The translations under genes and the position numbers were made by a program. Source: Pseudomonas sp. GM78 (GTDB taxonomy: Bacteria; Pseudomonadota; Gammaproteobacteria; Pseudomonadales; Pseudomonadaceae). From it: DNA of 48,627 nt. The DNA is taken from NCBI RefSeq assembly GCF_000282475.1, contig NZ_AKJF01000108.1, positions 1 to 48,627 of the forward strand, given 5' to 3'. Below the pieces are notes generated by a model. That model was given only the letters and a program-made list of their open reading frames with translations. It made no database searches and was not told the DNA's origin. Each line of letters opens with the position of its first letter. The first letter of the stretch is position 1. Positions 18,501 through 28,128 of the stretch are shown here, piece by piece.

Positions 18501-20365
18501 GAGGGGAGCGCAGTGATACACCCAAACACCTTTTTGCCTGTGTCCAGGCGGACTCCCCCGCTGCGAACTCGTATGCAAGGGGCTTGATTCGTAAAGTCAA
18601 AAAACTTTATCCGCTGTTCACGGATGCCCAGGCTTCGGCGTTTCTCGACAGCGCCGGCAGCACCCAGATGCAGCGGGTGAATCGAATCAAGGAACTGGAG
18701 CAGCAACTGAAAAAACTGCGCGGTGTGCTGCACACCTGGCGTGACGATAAAGTGGCAATAGCTGAAGCAGTAGAGAAGCTGCCGGGGAATGAAAACGATA
18801 TCCGTGTCAGCCGTCGTCAAGTGGCCAATACCATCGAAAAATGCTGGCGCCGGATAGCACGGTCCACTCGTACTTCTACAATGCTCAGGCTGGAGCGCAA
18901 CCCTGTAGGCCCATTACCGACGCTGACCGAGCAGGATGTTGCCCATGTGCGCAGCCTTTCCATCACTGAGATGAAGGCTGGCGATGAGCTGGCGTATTTC
19001 CTTGCGCCGTTCAAAGGGCTTGTCACGCTGAACCTGGACCACAATAACCTCAAGCGATTGCCTGAAGCCTTGTCGTACATGCCCGATCTTGAGCAATTGA
19101 GCCTGCAGGGTAATCAGATACAACTGACCGAGTACACCTTGCGCAAACTGGCGGACATGCACAAATTGCGCTCGTTGGGGCTGAGCGACAACAACCTGGG
19201 AGCTACGGTTGACGTCAGCAAGATGATCAATCTGAAAGAACTGTTACTGCGTGATACTCACGCGACGGAACTGCCTGTCGGGCTTCAACACGTTCTGGAT
19301 CTGGACTTCGTGGACCTGCGAGGAAACAACATAGTGGAGTTGCCGGAGTGGCTGTTCAACCTCCGTCAGCGAAACGCTCTGTCGATCAACCTGAGTGGTA
19401 ACCCCGTATCCGCACGTAGCCGAGCGAGGCTGGGGACCTTCCATAGCAATACGGGCATCGGGATGGGTCTGTGGCAAAATGAAACTGTGGTGGTCCATGA
19501 TCAAAGGGCTCGAGACCTGTGGATGCCCAAACCGGCTGAAGCGACCTATGCCCGTCGTAATGGTGTATGGCTGGCGCTAAAGGAAAACCCCGAATCGAAA
19601 GCATTCTTTGAATTGCTGGCACAACTTGGAAGTTCGGCCGATAGCCGCTTTGTGCATGAAAACATGACATGGCGGGTCTGGAGTGTCATGGAGGCGACCC
19701 GGAGCGATGAGGCGTTGTGCCGTCTATTGCTGAAGATGGCGGCGACAGCCCGTTGCGCTGATGACGCGGCGTCGCTCTTCAGTAATATTGAGGTCGCCGT
19801 CGAGATCGAAAAGGAGGTTCGACTGTCCGCTAATGCCCATGATAAGGCCGCTCGGCTGTTGAGACTTGGGCGTCGCCTGTTCCGACAGGATTATCTTGCC
19901 AAAATTGCCAAGGAACGGGTCGAGGCCAATCCAGCGCTCGATGATGTGGAGGTTGAGCTGGCTTATTGCACCGGTCTGGCCGACAGGCTCGAACTGATCG
20001 GTCAACCCCGGCACATGCGTTTTGAATTGGTGAGTGGTGTAAACGCAAATGACCTGGATGCGGCCTACAACAAAGTCATTACCGCAGAACTTTCACCTGA
20101 ACTCTTGACATCCCTCATTGAACGCTCGTTCTGGAGCGATTTTTTGCGAGCGCATCATGGCGAGAAATTCTCCGAAATGATTGCGCCCTTTCAAGTGCGG
20201 GAGCAGACGGCTTCTGAAAACGAAGCAAAGCTTGGCGAGGACTATGGCCCCACGCTCGACCGCATCGACGCTGATATGAAGACGGCTGAACACGATTTGT
20301 TGAAGGGCCTGACCCAGGCTGCCATGGACGCCGACGCGGCAAGGACCTGTTTTACGTTGGATTGA
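15539..20365 (+). CDS. Large LRR/NEL E3 ubiquitin ligase-like putative effector (dermonecrotic-toxin-type N-terminus)
   Basis: The 1608-residue product is read from the ATG at 15539 (AAGGA 8 bp upstream). About residues 40-600 resemble the DUF6543/dermonecrotic-toxin-like region of Pseudomonas proteins ('HLQSKSYRKSFAGQYL'), with an amphipathic/hydrophobic stretch at about 418-450 ('PVIGQLMLAAAVVDIV'). Leucine-rich repeats follow at about 1155-1290 ('LVTLNLDHNNLKRLPEAL', 'LEQLSLQGNQI'). The C-terminus (about 1340-1600) resembles the NEL ubiquitin-ligase domain of IpaH/SspH. The candidate catalytic Cys1477 sits in 'AYCTGLADRLEL', and 'QPRHMRFE' follows. There is no N-terminal signal peptide, and no secretion apparatus is encoded in the window. 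A host-directed ubiquitin ligase is the family-based inference; the delivery route is unknown. Confidence 0.85.
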   Translation: MLATTSKTATAAEPLTSAQRLEALLEHTGDLDKAQVLKASIAPWLATADLTVVQALKAAFEQSFETQGKVTEALKKLKPLDEFCKEQLTEFLKGKWTVDFDVERDMLDITKTLYTSTGALPVLGYPDQKTTTSRSLLQAAMENFTSGEAGSGGFPAESVIRINEQAQSDAEITPVKFAALCRELDLGARYQRHIDQALALPAKPAKDAPVDDRASVADIRRLKVLDMRVALHMASLKKDITPAVYTMLLSVIDQDLPAAQTRGASFDGGPVQWQGLMIHDTCICGALVFTKVSIDTEPKARCVVYMPNEPRRPLYEYASLDDFKVYLTLHLQSKSYRKSFAGQYLHGHDKTGFFTGFDKGKTLGTLAAAPADTCLGDFFFSTFVSTTQKDAQMLAVPTEDVDEQQREKNLQALIDGGLVLLNAAAFFVPVIGQLMLAAAVVDIVSEVYEGVVDWTHGERAEALTHLLSVVENVAQLAAFAVGGKIIAKAIGKGAKEQEAFFDEFEAVTHADGTAKLWKPNLDAYKQTTALPIDAQPDAQGLYRHAGQTSIVIEGAPYRVTQSAEGSPWTLNHSVRTDAFAPAVERNVEGGWRHVYEHAHEWRDGAYALERTNPRLGDLGDDLEAIADITDMTPDKLHRLHESNLKLPQRLNDCVERFRIDRRITTMVAAMEGGESANKDFIQEQLHTLPRLPGWPTERFIEVRDGEDLVVSRFPETAPHDDDVNSVHVLQSELDSGKLLDTVINGLYPTEVEGIIGKTTIESKSQLLAKKIATSLKSGRQPLFEWLYKTWDGTATGDLALLREHTADLPTRVCEELLDNASASDRSFLRDRKILGMDLAVQVSEAQAQIRQDRALTGLHLPRLANADTDKLSLGLMERVQGWDGSCRLEVRQGSATGTLLDSVGEMDAQSLGIIVKTPTGYQVTQTAGNVSSTLTSDTLLGSILDALPTTQRTRMSLTGEDPLDVPTLRARLSRAAAGDPVRTGRVLRGERSDTPKHLFACVQADSPAANSYARGLIRKVKKLYPLFTDAQASAFLDSAGSTQMQRVNRIKELEQQLKKLRGVLHTWRDDKVAIAEAVEKLPGNENDIRVSRRQVANTIEKCWRRIARSTRTSTMLRLERNPVGPLPTLTEQDVAHVRSLSITEMKAGDELAYFLAPFKGLVTLNLDHNNLKRLPEALSYMPDLEQLSLQGNQIQLTEYTLRKLADMHKLRSLGLSDNNLGATVDVSKMINLKELLLRDTHATELPVGLQHVLDLDFVDLRGNNIVELPEWLFNLRQRNALSINLSGNPVSARSRARLGTFHSNTGIGMGLWQNETVVVHDQRARDLWMPKPAEATYARRNGVWLALKENPESKAFFELLAQLGSSADSRFVHENMTWRVWSVMEATRSDEALCRLLLKMAATARCADDAASLFSNIEVAVEIEKEVRLSANAHDKAARLLRLGRRLFRQDYLAKIAKERVEANPALDDVEVELAYCTGLADRLELIGQPRHMRFELVSGVNANDLDAAYNKVITAELSPELLTSLIERSFWSDFLRAHHGEKFSEMIAPFQVREQTASENEAKLGEDYGPTLDRIDADMKTAEHDLLKGLTQAAMDADAARTCFTLD

Positions 20366-20370
20366 TCACC

Positions 20371-22353
20371 TCAGGCCTTGCCGCGTATCAAGCGACGCAA
20401 AGTGAAGCGGTTAGGATGACAGGCCTCCGCCACAGCCCTGGGCAGTGGCAGTGGTTCGTCATCGAGCCACGCGGCGATCAATTCACCTGACAACGGCGCT
20501 GTAATCAATCCTCGGGAACCGTGGCCGCTGTTGACGTACAAGCCATCCAGCCAGGGGCAGGGGATGTCCGGGATTTGCCGGGCATCCTTGCTCAGTGCAC
20601 TGTAGACGTCGACGAATGCCTGGCTGTCGGCCAATGGCCCGACAATCGGCAAGTAATCCGGGCTGGTACAGCGAAACGCGGCGCGGCCTTCAAGTTCATC
20701 GGCTTGCAAGGTGTGCGCACCGAGCCGGGCGACCAGGTCCTGCGAGATTTCTTCAAGCATCTGCAAGTTGCCCAGATGTTCGGCCGTGGTTGGGGTCAGG
20801 TCGTCGCTGTTGAAATCGAAACTCGCCCCCAGGGTGTGTTCGCCCAAGCGTGCCGGCGCGACATAGCCTTCGGCGCACACCACGGTACTCAGCGCCCGGC
20901 TTGAAGCTGTTTGCTGCAAGCGGGTGATTTGTCCGCGGATGCGCTTGAGCGGCAACTCGCTGCTGAAAGTGAATCGCTTGATCTCGGCAGCGCCGGCCAG
21001 CACCACCGCAGGTGCTTCGGCCAGCAAGCTGTCGCCATCCCATGCTTGCCAACTTCCGTCCACACGGCGCAACTCCAACACATCGTGATGGGTCAGCAAC
21101 TCGATGTTCGATTGCCCGGCCTGCCATTGGCACAGCGCAGGCGGGTGCACCCAACCGCCTTCAGGGTAAAACAGGCCTCCCGCAGGCAGTGCGATACCGG
21201 CGCGAGCCTCGGCGTGTGCCCGGTCGAGTGTGTGCAGCAAGTCACTGGGAAACGCCGTCGCCAACTGCGCCTGACGCTCGGTTTCCTTGGCATTGAAGGC
21301 CAGTTGCAAGACCCCGCAATCGTCCCAGTCAACGCCCCGTTGCAAATGCTCAAGCAAGCGCCGGGTGTAGCCGAACCCGCTGACAATCAATTGCGACAAT
21401 GCGGTGCCGTGGGCGGACAGCTTGAGGTACAGCACGCCCTGGGGATTGCCTGAGGCTTCCTGCGCCAGCGCATCGTGACGCTCCAGCAGACTCACCTGCC
21501 AACCGCGTGCGGCCAGGCTGGCGGCCGTCGCACAGCCGGCGAGCCCGGCGCCGATCACCAGCGCGTGACGTTCCTCTGTTAGCGGGGTCGGTCGGGCAAA
21601 CCAGGGTTTCGCCACGGCGGGCGTCGGCGTTTCTGCTGGCCAGCCAAGGAAGGTGCCGCGCAGGATTTCCCATTTGTGGCCGATGCCGGGCGTACGTTTC
21701 ATCTTGAAGCCGGCGGCATTGAGCAGCCGGCGCACCCAACCGGTGCTGGTGAAGGTGCTGATGGTTGAGCCGGGCGCCGCCAGGCGGGCCAGCTCGGCAA
21801 ACAGTTCGGCGGTCCACATGTCGGGGTTTTTCGCCGGCGCGAAACCGTCGAGAAACCAGGCGTCGATCTGCGCGTCCAGTTGCGGTAGCTGCTCCAGTGC
21901 ATCGCCGATCAGCAAGGTGAGCGTGACGCGGCCGCTATCCAGAACCAGGCGCTGGAAGCCCTGGTGGATCGCCCTGTATTGCGCCAGCAGTTGATCGGCG
22001 AACGGCTTGAGTTCCGGCCACAACGCCAGCGCCCGTTGCAGGTCGGGCAGACTCAGCGGGTATTTTTCGACACTGACAAAATGCAGTCGCGCACCGGCCA
22101 CCGCGTGCTGCTCGAACAACTGCCAGGCGCACAGGAAATTCAACCCGGTACCGAACCCGGTTTCGCCAATCACCAATCGCCCACCCGCCGGCAGCGCGGC
22201 GAAACGCTCACGCAAAGCGTTCTGTTCCAGGAACACATAGCGGGTTTCGTCCAGCCCCGACAGGTCGGAAAAATACACATCATCGAACACCCGCGAGCGC
22301 GGGAGCCCTTGGTCGTCCCAGTCGATCTGGGCGTGGGGCATTACAGGTTTCAT
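20371..22353 (-). CDS. mnmC: Bifunctional tRNA mnm5s2U biosynthesis protein MnmC
   Basis: The 660-residue protein combines an N-terminal SAM-dependent methyltransferase (MnmD; 'GETGFGTGLNFLCAW' SAM loop, 'DAWFLDGFAPAKNPDMW') with a C-terminal FAD-dependent oxidase (dinucleotide-binding 'VIGAGLAGCATAASLAARGW' from about residue 267). Together they convert cmnm5 to nm5 and then to mnm5 at the wobble uridine 34 of several tRNAs. Length fits the fused form. The stop codon lies 5 bp from the convergent NEL gene stop, with no room for a separate terminator hairpin. Confidence 0.96.
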   Translation of the reverse strand: MKPVMPHAQIDWDDQGLPRSRVFDDVYFSDLSGLDETRYVFLEQNALRERFAALPAGGRLVIGETGFGTGLNFLCAWQLFEQHAVAGARLHFVSVEKYPLSLPDLQRALALWPELKPFADQLLAQYRAIHQGFQRLVLDSGRVTLTLLIGDALEQLPQLDAQIDAWFLDGFAPAKNPDMWTAELFAELARLAAPGSTISTFTSTGWVRRLLNAAGFKMKRTPGIGHKWEILRGTFLGWPAETPTPAVAKPWFARPTPLTEERHALVIGAGLAGCATAASLAARGWQVSLLERHDALAQEASGNPQGVLYLKLSAHGTALSQLIVSGFGYTRRLLEHLQRGVDWDDCGVLQLAFNAKETERQAQLATAFPSDLLHTLDRAHAEARAGIALPAGGLFYPEGGWVHPPALCQWQAGQSNIELLTHHDVLELRRVDGSWQAWDGDSLLAEAPAVVLAGAAEIKRFTFSSELPLKRIRGQITRLQQTASSRALSTVVCAEGYVAPARLGEHTLGASFDFNSDDLTPTTAEHLGNLQMLEEISQDLVARLGAHTLQADELEGRAAFRCTSPDYLPIVGPLADSQAFVDVYSALSKDARQIPDIPCPWLDGLYVNSGHGSRGLITAPLSGELIAAWLDDEPLPLPRAVAEACHPNRFTLRRLIRGKA

Positions 22354-22513
22354 GGCAGGCTCGGCAACGGCAAGGTCGCCATTCTATCCGATCGCGGCAA
22401 GGGGGCATGATCCATGGCAAGGCCTGCATCGGCCAACGCGATGAAAATGGGATTTCTGCCCCGCGGGAGCGGTCAATCCACTAGTCTTGCTCACATCTGC
22501 CAGGGAGCCGCCC

Positions 22514-24019
22514 ATGTTCGAATCCGCTGAAATCGATCACGCCATCGACAAAGAAACCTACGACGCCGAGGTACCGGCCCTGCGTGAAGCCTTGCTTGAA
22601 GCGCAATTCGAACTGCGCCAGCAGAGCCGGTTTCCGGTGATCATCCTGATCAACGGCATCGAAGGCGCCGGCAAGGGTGAGACGGTCAAGTTGCTCAATG
22701 AATGGATGGACCCGCGCTTGATCGAGGTCCGCACCTTCGATCAGCAAACCGACGAAGAGCTGGCGCGACCACCGGCCTGGCGCTACTGGCGGATGCTTCC
22801 GGCCCAGGGCCGCATGGGCATCTTCTTCGGCAACTGGTACAGCCAGATGCTGCAGGCTCGGGTGCACGGCGTTATCAAGGACCCGAGGTTCGATCAAAGC
22901 ATCAACGGCGCCGAACGCCTGGAAAAAATGCTTTGCGACGAAGGCGCCCTGATCTTCAAGTTCTGGTTCCACCTCTCCAAGAAACAAATGAAGGCGCGCC
23001 TCAAGGCGTTGGCCGATGACCCGTTGCACAGCTGGCGCATCAGCCCGCTGGACTGGCAGCAGTCCGAAACCTACGACCGCTTTGTGAAGTACGGTGAACG
23101 CGTCTTGCGCCGTACCAGCCGTGACTATGCGCCGTGGCATGTGATCGCCGGAAAGGATGCGCATTATCGCAGCCTGGTGGTGGGGAAAATTTTGCTCGAA
23201 GGCCTGCAGGGCGCCCTGAAACGGCCGAAAATCCACCCGGAAAAAGTAAACGCCGCGCCGGTGTTCCCAAGCGTCGATCAATTGAACCTGCTGGACAGCC
23301 TCGACCTGACCCTGAATTTGGCCAAGGGCGATTATGAAGAGCAACTGATCACCGAACAGGCGAGGTTTTCCGGGTTGATGCGCGACAAACGCATGCGCCG
23401 CCACGCATTGATGGCGGTGTTTGAAGGCAATGACGCAGCGGGCAAGGGCGGGGCGATTCGCCGGGTGGCCGCGGCGCTGGACCCGCGCCAATACAACATC
23501 GTGCCGATTGCCGCGCCCACCGAAGACGAACGGGCGCAGCCGTATCTCTGGCGTTTTTGGCGGCATGTTCCCGCGCGGGGCAAATTCACCGTGTTCGACC
23601 GTTCCTGGTATGGCCGGGTGTTGGTGGAACGCGTCGAAGGCTTCTGCACCCCGGCGGACTGGCTGCGTGCCTACGGTGAAATCAACGACTTTGAGGAACA
23701 GCTCACCGATGCCGGGGTGATCGTGGTCAAGTTCTGGCTGGCCATCGACAAACAGACGCAGCTGGAGCGCTTCCAGGAACGCGAAGAGATCCCGTTCAAG
23801 CGCTTCAAGATCACCGAGGACGATTGGCGCAACCGCGACAAGTGGGACGACTATCGCACTGCCGTCGGCGACATGGTTGACCGCACCAGCACGGAAATCT
23901 CGCCCTGGACCCTGGTGGAGGCCAATGACAAGCGCTGGGCACGGGTCAAGGTGTTGCGCACCATCAACCGCGCACTGGAAGAGGCGTTCGAAAAGTCGGA
24001 CAAGCGCAAGGGCAAGTAG
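22514..24019 (+). CDS. pap: Polyphosphate:AMP phosphotransferase (two-domain PPK2)
   Basis: The 501-residue protein has two tandem PPK2 domains, each with a Walker A-like loop: 'GIEGAGKGE' (about residue 50) and 'FEGNDAAGKGG' (about 305). The second domain has the lid-type motif 'FDRSWYGRVLVERVEGF'. The tandem form is the class II PPK2 that makes ADP from AMP with polyphosphate; the second domain is the active one by family knowledge. I chose the ATG at 22514, preceded by CAGGGAG. It is monocistronic, with the thiolase gene 105 bp downstream. Confidence 0.93.
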   Translation: MFESAEIDHAIDKETYDAEVPALREALLEAQFELRQQSRFPVIILINGIEGAGKGETVKLLNEWMDPRLIEVRTFDQQTDEELARPPAWRYWRMLPAQGRMGIFFGNWYSQMLQARVHGVIKDPRFDQSINGAERLEKMLCDEGALIFKFWFHLSKKQMKARLKALADDPLHSWRISPLDWQQSETYDRFVKYGERVLRRTSRDYAPWHVIAGKDAHYRSLVVGKILLEGLQGALKRPKIHPEKVNAAPVFPSVDQLNLLDSLDLTLNLAKGDYEEQLITEQARFSGLMRDKRMRRHALMAVFEGNDAAGKGGAIRRVAAALDPRQYNIVPIAAPTEDERAQPYLWRFWRHVPARGKFTVFDRSWYGRVLVERVEGFCTPADWLRAYGEINDFEEQLTDAGVIVVKFWLAIDKQTQLERFQEREEIPFKRFKITEDDWRNRDKWDDYRTAVGDMVDRTSTEISPWTLVEANDKRWARVKVLRTINRALEEAFEKSDKRKGK

Positions 24020-24124
24020 CCAGGCGATGGTTACGCATACGCGGGATGAATGATTGTCGCAGTCGGTTATTGGGTGGGCTTATGCTCGGTCCACTCTCAA
24101 CCGACAACAACAATGAGGTATGCC

Positions 24125-25309
24125 ATGCGTGAAGTGGTGATCGTCGACAGCGTGCGGACCGGCCTGGCCAAATCCTTTCGCGGCAAGTTCAACATGACCC
24201 GTCCCGACGACATGGCGGCGCATTGTGTCGACGCCTTGCTGGCGCGCACCGGGATCGACCCGGCCAGCGTCGAGGACTGCATCGTCGGTGCCGGCTCCAA
24301 CGAAGGCTCCCAGGGCTACAACATCGGGCGCAACGTCGCGGTATTGTCGCGCCTGGGCATCGGCGTGGCCGGCATGACCCTCAACCGCTTCTGCTCGTCA
24401 GGCTTGCAGGCGATCGCCATCGCCGCCAACCAGATCGCATCCGGTTGCAGCGACATCATCGTTGCCGGTGGCGTCGAGTCCATCAGCCTGACGATGAAAA
24501 GCATCAACACCGATCACCTGATCAACCCGCTGCTCAAGGAGCAGGTACCGGGGATCTACTTCCCGATGGGCCAGACCGCCGAAATCGTCGCTCGACGTTA
24601 CGACGTCAGCCGCGAAGAACAGGACCTGTACGCCCTGCAAAGTCAGCAGCGCACTGCCCAGGCACAAGCGGCGGGGTTGTTCGACGATGAAATCGTGCCG
24701 ATGGCGGTGAAGTACCGGGTTGAAGACAAGACCAGCGGCCAGGTGCAGATTCTCGAAGGCGTCGTGGATCACGATGACTGCAACCGCCCGGATACCACCC
24801 TGCAAAGCCTGGCCGGGTTGAAACCGGTGTTCCTTGAAGATGGCTCGGTCACCGCCGGTAACTCGTCGCAGCTGTCCGACGGCGCCTCCATGACCCTGGT
24901 GATGAGCCTGGAAAAAGCCCTGGCGCTGGGCTTGAAGCCCAAAGCGTTCTTCCGCGGATTCACCGTAGCGGGTTGCGAACCGGACGAGATGGGCATCGGC
25001 CCGGTGTTCTCGGTGCCCAAGCTGCTCAAGGCCAAGGGCCTGAACCTGGGCGATATCGATTTGTGGGAACTCAACGAAGCCTTCGCCTCGCAGTGCCTGT
25101 ACGCGCGTAACCGGCTGGAGATCGACAACGACAGGTACAACGTCAATGGCGGCTCGATCTCCTTTGGTCACCCGTTCGGCATGACCGGTTCGCGTCAGGT
25201 CGGGCATATCGTTCGCGAGTTGCAGCGGCGCAATCTGCGTTACGGCATCGTCACCATGTGCGTGGGCGGCGGGATGGGGGCTACCGGGTTGTTCGAGGCG
25301 GTGCGCTGA
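24125..25309 (+). CDS. Acetyl-CoA C-acyltransferase (thiolase)
   Basis: The 394-residue thiolase has all active-site elements: the nucleophilic Cys in 'NRFCSSGLQAI', 'ELNEAFASQ', the His of 'GGSISFGHPFGMTGSRQ' and the second Cys in 'TMCVGGGMGA'. It performs the thiolytic or condensing step of acyl-CoA metabolism. Which chain length is used cannot be told, and no other beta-oxidation gene is adjacent. The ATG at 24125 follows a GAGG site. In P. aeruginosa the same gene neighbours pap and mnmC, as I recall (PA3454-PA3456). Confidence 0.93.
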   Translation: MREVVIVDSVRTGLAKSFRGKFNMTRPDDMAAHCVDALLARTGIDPASVEDCIVGAGSNEGSQGYNIGRNVAVLSRLGIGVAGMTLNRFCSSGLQAIAIAANQIASGCSDIIVAGGVESISLTMKSINTDHLINPLLKEQVPGIYFPMGQTAEIVARRYDVSREEQDLYALQSQQRTAQAQAAGLFDDEIVPMAVKYRVEDKTSGQVQILEGVVDHDDCNRPDTTLQSLAGLKPVFLEDGSVTAGNSSQLSDGASMTLVMSLEKALALGLKPKAFFRGFTVAGCEPDEMGIGPVFSVPKLLKAKGLNLGDIDLWELNEAFASQCLYARNRLEIDNDRYNVNGGSISFGHPFGMTGSRQVGHIVRELQRRNLRYGIVTMCVGGGMGATGLFEAVR

Positions 25310-25452
25310 TCCGACGCTTGTGCATGTACCCTCTGGCCAGAACCATGTTGCGACCTGCACAGTTTCATTCGCGGCCAGGCGTTAACTGTCCCTGTGTACC
25401 ACCCGGCTTAGCGCCTAGAATGACGCGACTTGTTTTCCGGATTGGGGTTCGC

Positions 25453-26412
25453 ATGCACGTTTCATCGGGTCGCTGGGTTTATGGGCTGTTGCTGGCCTTG
25501 CTGACCGCGCTGTTGTGGGGAATCCTGCCGATCAAACTCAAGCAGGTACTGCTGGTGATGGACCCGGTCACGGTGACCTGGTTTCGCCTGATGGTGTCCG
25601 GTGGCTGCCTGTTCATCTACCTGGCGGCGACCAGGCGCCTGCCGAGCCGCAAGGTACTCGGGCCGCGGGGTGGCTGGCTGGTGCTGATGGCGGTGCTCGG
25701 CCTGGTGGGCAACTACGTGCTGTACCTGATGGGGTTGAACCTGCTCAGCCCCGGCACAGCACAACTGGTGGTGCAGATGGGCCCGATCATGTTGCTGATC
25801 GCCAGTGTGTTCGTGTTCAAGGAACGGTTCAGCCTGGGGCAGGGGATTGGCCTGCTGGTGTTGTTGATCGGCTTTGCGCTGTTTTTCAACCAGCGCCTGA
25901 GTGAGCTGCTGACCTCGTTGAGCGACTACACCGCCGGTGTTTTGCTGGTGTTGCTGGCGTCTACGGTCTGGACCTTTTACGCGCTGGGGCAGAAGCAGTT
26001 GCTGACGGTGTGGAATTCGCTGCAGGTGATGATGGTGATCTACCTGTTTTGCGGGCTGTTGCTGACACCTTGGGTGCATCCGCTGGAAGCCCTGCAATTG
26101 AACCCGTTGCAAGGCTGGCTGTTGCTGGCGTGCTGCATGAACACCCTGATTGCCTATGGCGCATTTGCCGAGGCGCTGGCGCATTGGGAGGCGTCGCGGG
26201 TCAGTGCGACATTGGCGATCACGCCGCTGGTGACCTTTGGTGCCGTTGCCGTGGCCGCCTGGTGGTGGCCGGAGTATGTGCATGCCGAGACCATCAATGG
26301 CCTGGGGTATGGCGGGGCGATATTGGTGGTGTTGGGGTCGGCGCTGGTGGCGTTGGGGCCGTCGTTGATTGCCGGGCTCAAGGCGCGCAAGGTGAGGATG
26401 GCGGCCAGTTAG
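25453..26412 (+). CDS. DMT-superfamily (EamA) exporter
   Basis: The 319-residue protein has ten predicted transmembrane helices as two EamA repeats. The first opens with 'LLALLTALLWGILPIKLKQ', and 'APVTFG'-type elements appear near 'ATLAITPLVTFGAVAV'. Such proteins export amino acids or other metabolites or act as permeases; no substrate can be assigned. The ATG at 25453 gives a start right at the first membrane helix, so the longer reading frame upstream is rejected. A REP pair follows the stop codon. Confidence 0.88.
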   Translation: MHVSSGRWVYGLLLALLTALLWGILPIKLKQVLLVMDPVTVTWFRLMVSGGCLFIYLAATRRLPSRKVLGPRGGWLVLMAVLGLVGNYVLYLMGLNLLSPGTAQLVVQMGPIMLLIASVFVFKERFSLGQGIGLLVLLIGFALFFNQRLSELLTSLSDYTAGVLLVLLASTVWTFYALGQKQLLTVWNSLQVMMVIYLFCGLLLTPWVHPLEALQLNPLQGWLLLACCMNTLIAYGAFAEALAHWEASRVSATLAITPLVTFGAVAVAAWWWPEYVHAETINGLGYGGAILVVLGSALVALGPSLIAGLKARKVRMAAS

Positions 26413-26426
26413 ACCGCGTCATCGTT

Positions 26427-26518
26427 CATCGCGGGCAAGCCCGCTCCCACAGATTTTGTGTTGTTCACAGATTTCGTGGTCGACGCATAACCTGTGGGAG
26501 CGGGCTTGCCCGCGATGA
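26427..26518. repeat. REP pair, CGCGGGCAAGCCCGCTCCCAC class
   Basis: CATCGCGGGCAAGCCCGCTCCCACAG and its inverted partner CTGTGGGAGCGGGCTTGCCCGCGATG bracket about 40 bp between the convergent DMT exporter and fumC. It is a third sequence class of REP in this window. Confidence 0.88.
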
Positions 26519-26541
26519 CTGACTGTCAGTCACCGCTAACC

Positions 26542-27936
26542 TCAGCCCTTGGCCCCTGCCTCCAGCATATTCTCCGGCCTCACCCAGGCATCAAACTGCT
26601 CGTCGGTCAGATACCCCAGCTGCAACGCCGCCGCACGCAACGTCAGCCCTTCGCTGTAGGCCTTCTTGGCAATCTCTGCCGATTTGTCATAACCAATGTG
26701 CGGGTTCAACGCCGTCACCAGCATCAACCCTTGCTCCAGGTGTTCAGCCATTTTCCCGGCGTCCGGTTCCAGGCCGGCGATGCAATGCTGCTGGAAGTTG
26801 CTGCAGCCATCGGCCAGCAGGCGGATCGATTGCAGCAGATTGTGGATGATCACCGGCTTGAACACATTCAGCTGCAGGTGACCCTGGCTCGCCGCGAAGC
26901 CGATGGTCACGTCGTTGCCCAGGACCTGGCAGGCCAGCATCGACAGCGCTTCGCACTGGGTCGGGTTGACCTTGCCTGGCATGATCGAACTGCCCGGTTC
27001 GTTGGCCGGCAGTTTCACTTCGGCGAAGCCTGCGCGCGGGCCGGAGCCCAGCAAACGCAGGTCATTGGCAATTTTCATCAGCGTCACGGCGAGGGTTTTC
27101 AGCGCGCCAGACAATGTGGTCAGCGGCTCGTGGCCGGCCAGGGCCGCGAACTTGTTCGGCGCGGTGATGAACGGCAAGCCGGACAGGGCGGCCAGTTCCG
27201 CGGCAATGGCTTCACCGAAACCGTGGGGCGAGTTCAGCCCGGTGCCGACCGCCGTACCGCCCTGGGCCAGCTCACAGACCGCCGGCAGCGCGCTGCGGAT
27301 TGCCCGTTCGGCGTAATCGAGCTGGGCGATGAACGCCGAGACTTCCTGGCCAAAGGTGATCGGCGTGGCGTCCATCATGTGGGTGCGGCCGGTCTTGACC
27401 AGTTTCATGTGGCGGGCCGACAGCTCGGCCAGGCCACCGGACAGTTCGCTGATCGCCGGCAGCAATTGCTGTTGCACCGCCTGTGCGGCGGCGATGTGCA
27501 TGGCCGTGGGGAAGCAGTCGTTGGAACTCTGGGAGCGGTTGACGTGATCGTTGGGGTGCACCGGCGACTTGCCGCCACGCGGGTTGCCGGCCAGTTCGTT
27601 GGCGCGTCCGGCGATCACTTCGTTGACGTTCATGTTGCTCTGGGTGCCGCTACCGGTCTGCCAGACCACCAGCGGGAACTGATCGTCATGCTCGCCATCG
27701 AGTACTTCGTCGGCTGCCTGCTCGATCAGCCTGGCAATGTCGGCGGGCAAATCGCCGTTACGGTCGTTGACCCGTGCCGCCGCTTTCTTGATCAGCGCCA
27801 GGGCGTGCAGCACCGCCAGCGGCATGCGTTCGTCGCCGATGGCAAAGTTGACCAGCGAGCGTTGTGTCTGAGCCCCCCAATAGGCCTCATCCGGGACTTC
27901 CACCTGGCCCAGGCTGTCGGTTTCGATTCGGCTCAT
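26542..27936 (-). CDS. fumC: Class II fumarate hydratase
   Basis: The 464-residue protein belongs to the fumarase/aspartase superfamily: '[14 protein letters not shown]', '[19 protein letters not shown]', '[12 protein letters not shown]' and the signature '[13 protein letters not shown]'. The iron-free class II fumarase converts fumarate to malate in the TCA cycle and is often induced under iron limitation or oxidative stress in Pseudomonas. No Fur box was identified by eye upstream. The start at 27936 has an AGGAG site. It is divergent from the DUF2059 gene. Confidence 0.96.
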   Translation of the reverse strand: MSRIETDSLGQVEVPDEAYWGAQTQRSLVNFAIGDERMPLAVLHALALIKKAAARVNDRNGDLPADIARLIEQAADEVLDGEHDDQFPLVVWQTGSGTQSNMNVNEVIAGRANELAGNPRGGKSPVHPNDHVNRSQSSNDCFPTAMHIAAAQAVQQQLLPAISELSGGLAELSARHMKLVKTGRTHMMDATPITFGQEVSAFIAQLDYAERAIRSALPAVCELAQGGTAVGTGLNSPHGFGEAIAAELAALSGLPFITAPNKFAALAGHEPLTTLSGALKTLAVTLMKIANDLRLLGSGPRAGFAEVKLPANEPGSSIMPGKVNPTQCEALSMLACQVLGNDVTIGFAASQGHLQLNVFKPVIIHNLLQSIRLLADGCSNFQQHCIAGLEPDAGKMAEHLEQGLMLVTALNPHIGYDKSAEIAKKAYSEGLTLRAAALQLGYLTDEQFDAWVRPENMLEAGAKG

Positions 27937-28128
27937 CGTGCACACTCCTGTAGGTCTGATTGCGCAGTTTAGGCCGTGATCGGCGGCCGTGGTTCCATCA
28001 GTCTGGATTCTGCCCATTCAACCCCTCTAAATCAGGCGCGACAAGGCTTGGGGTTGAGCGACAGAGTTTTTTAGGCGCAGAATGGACGTCCTTGGGGTTT
28101 TACCTCGCCTGCTAGAAAAGGAAACTCG

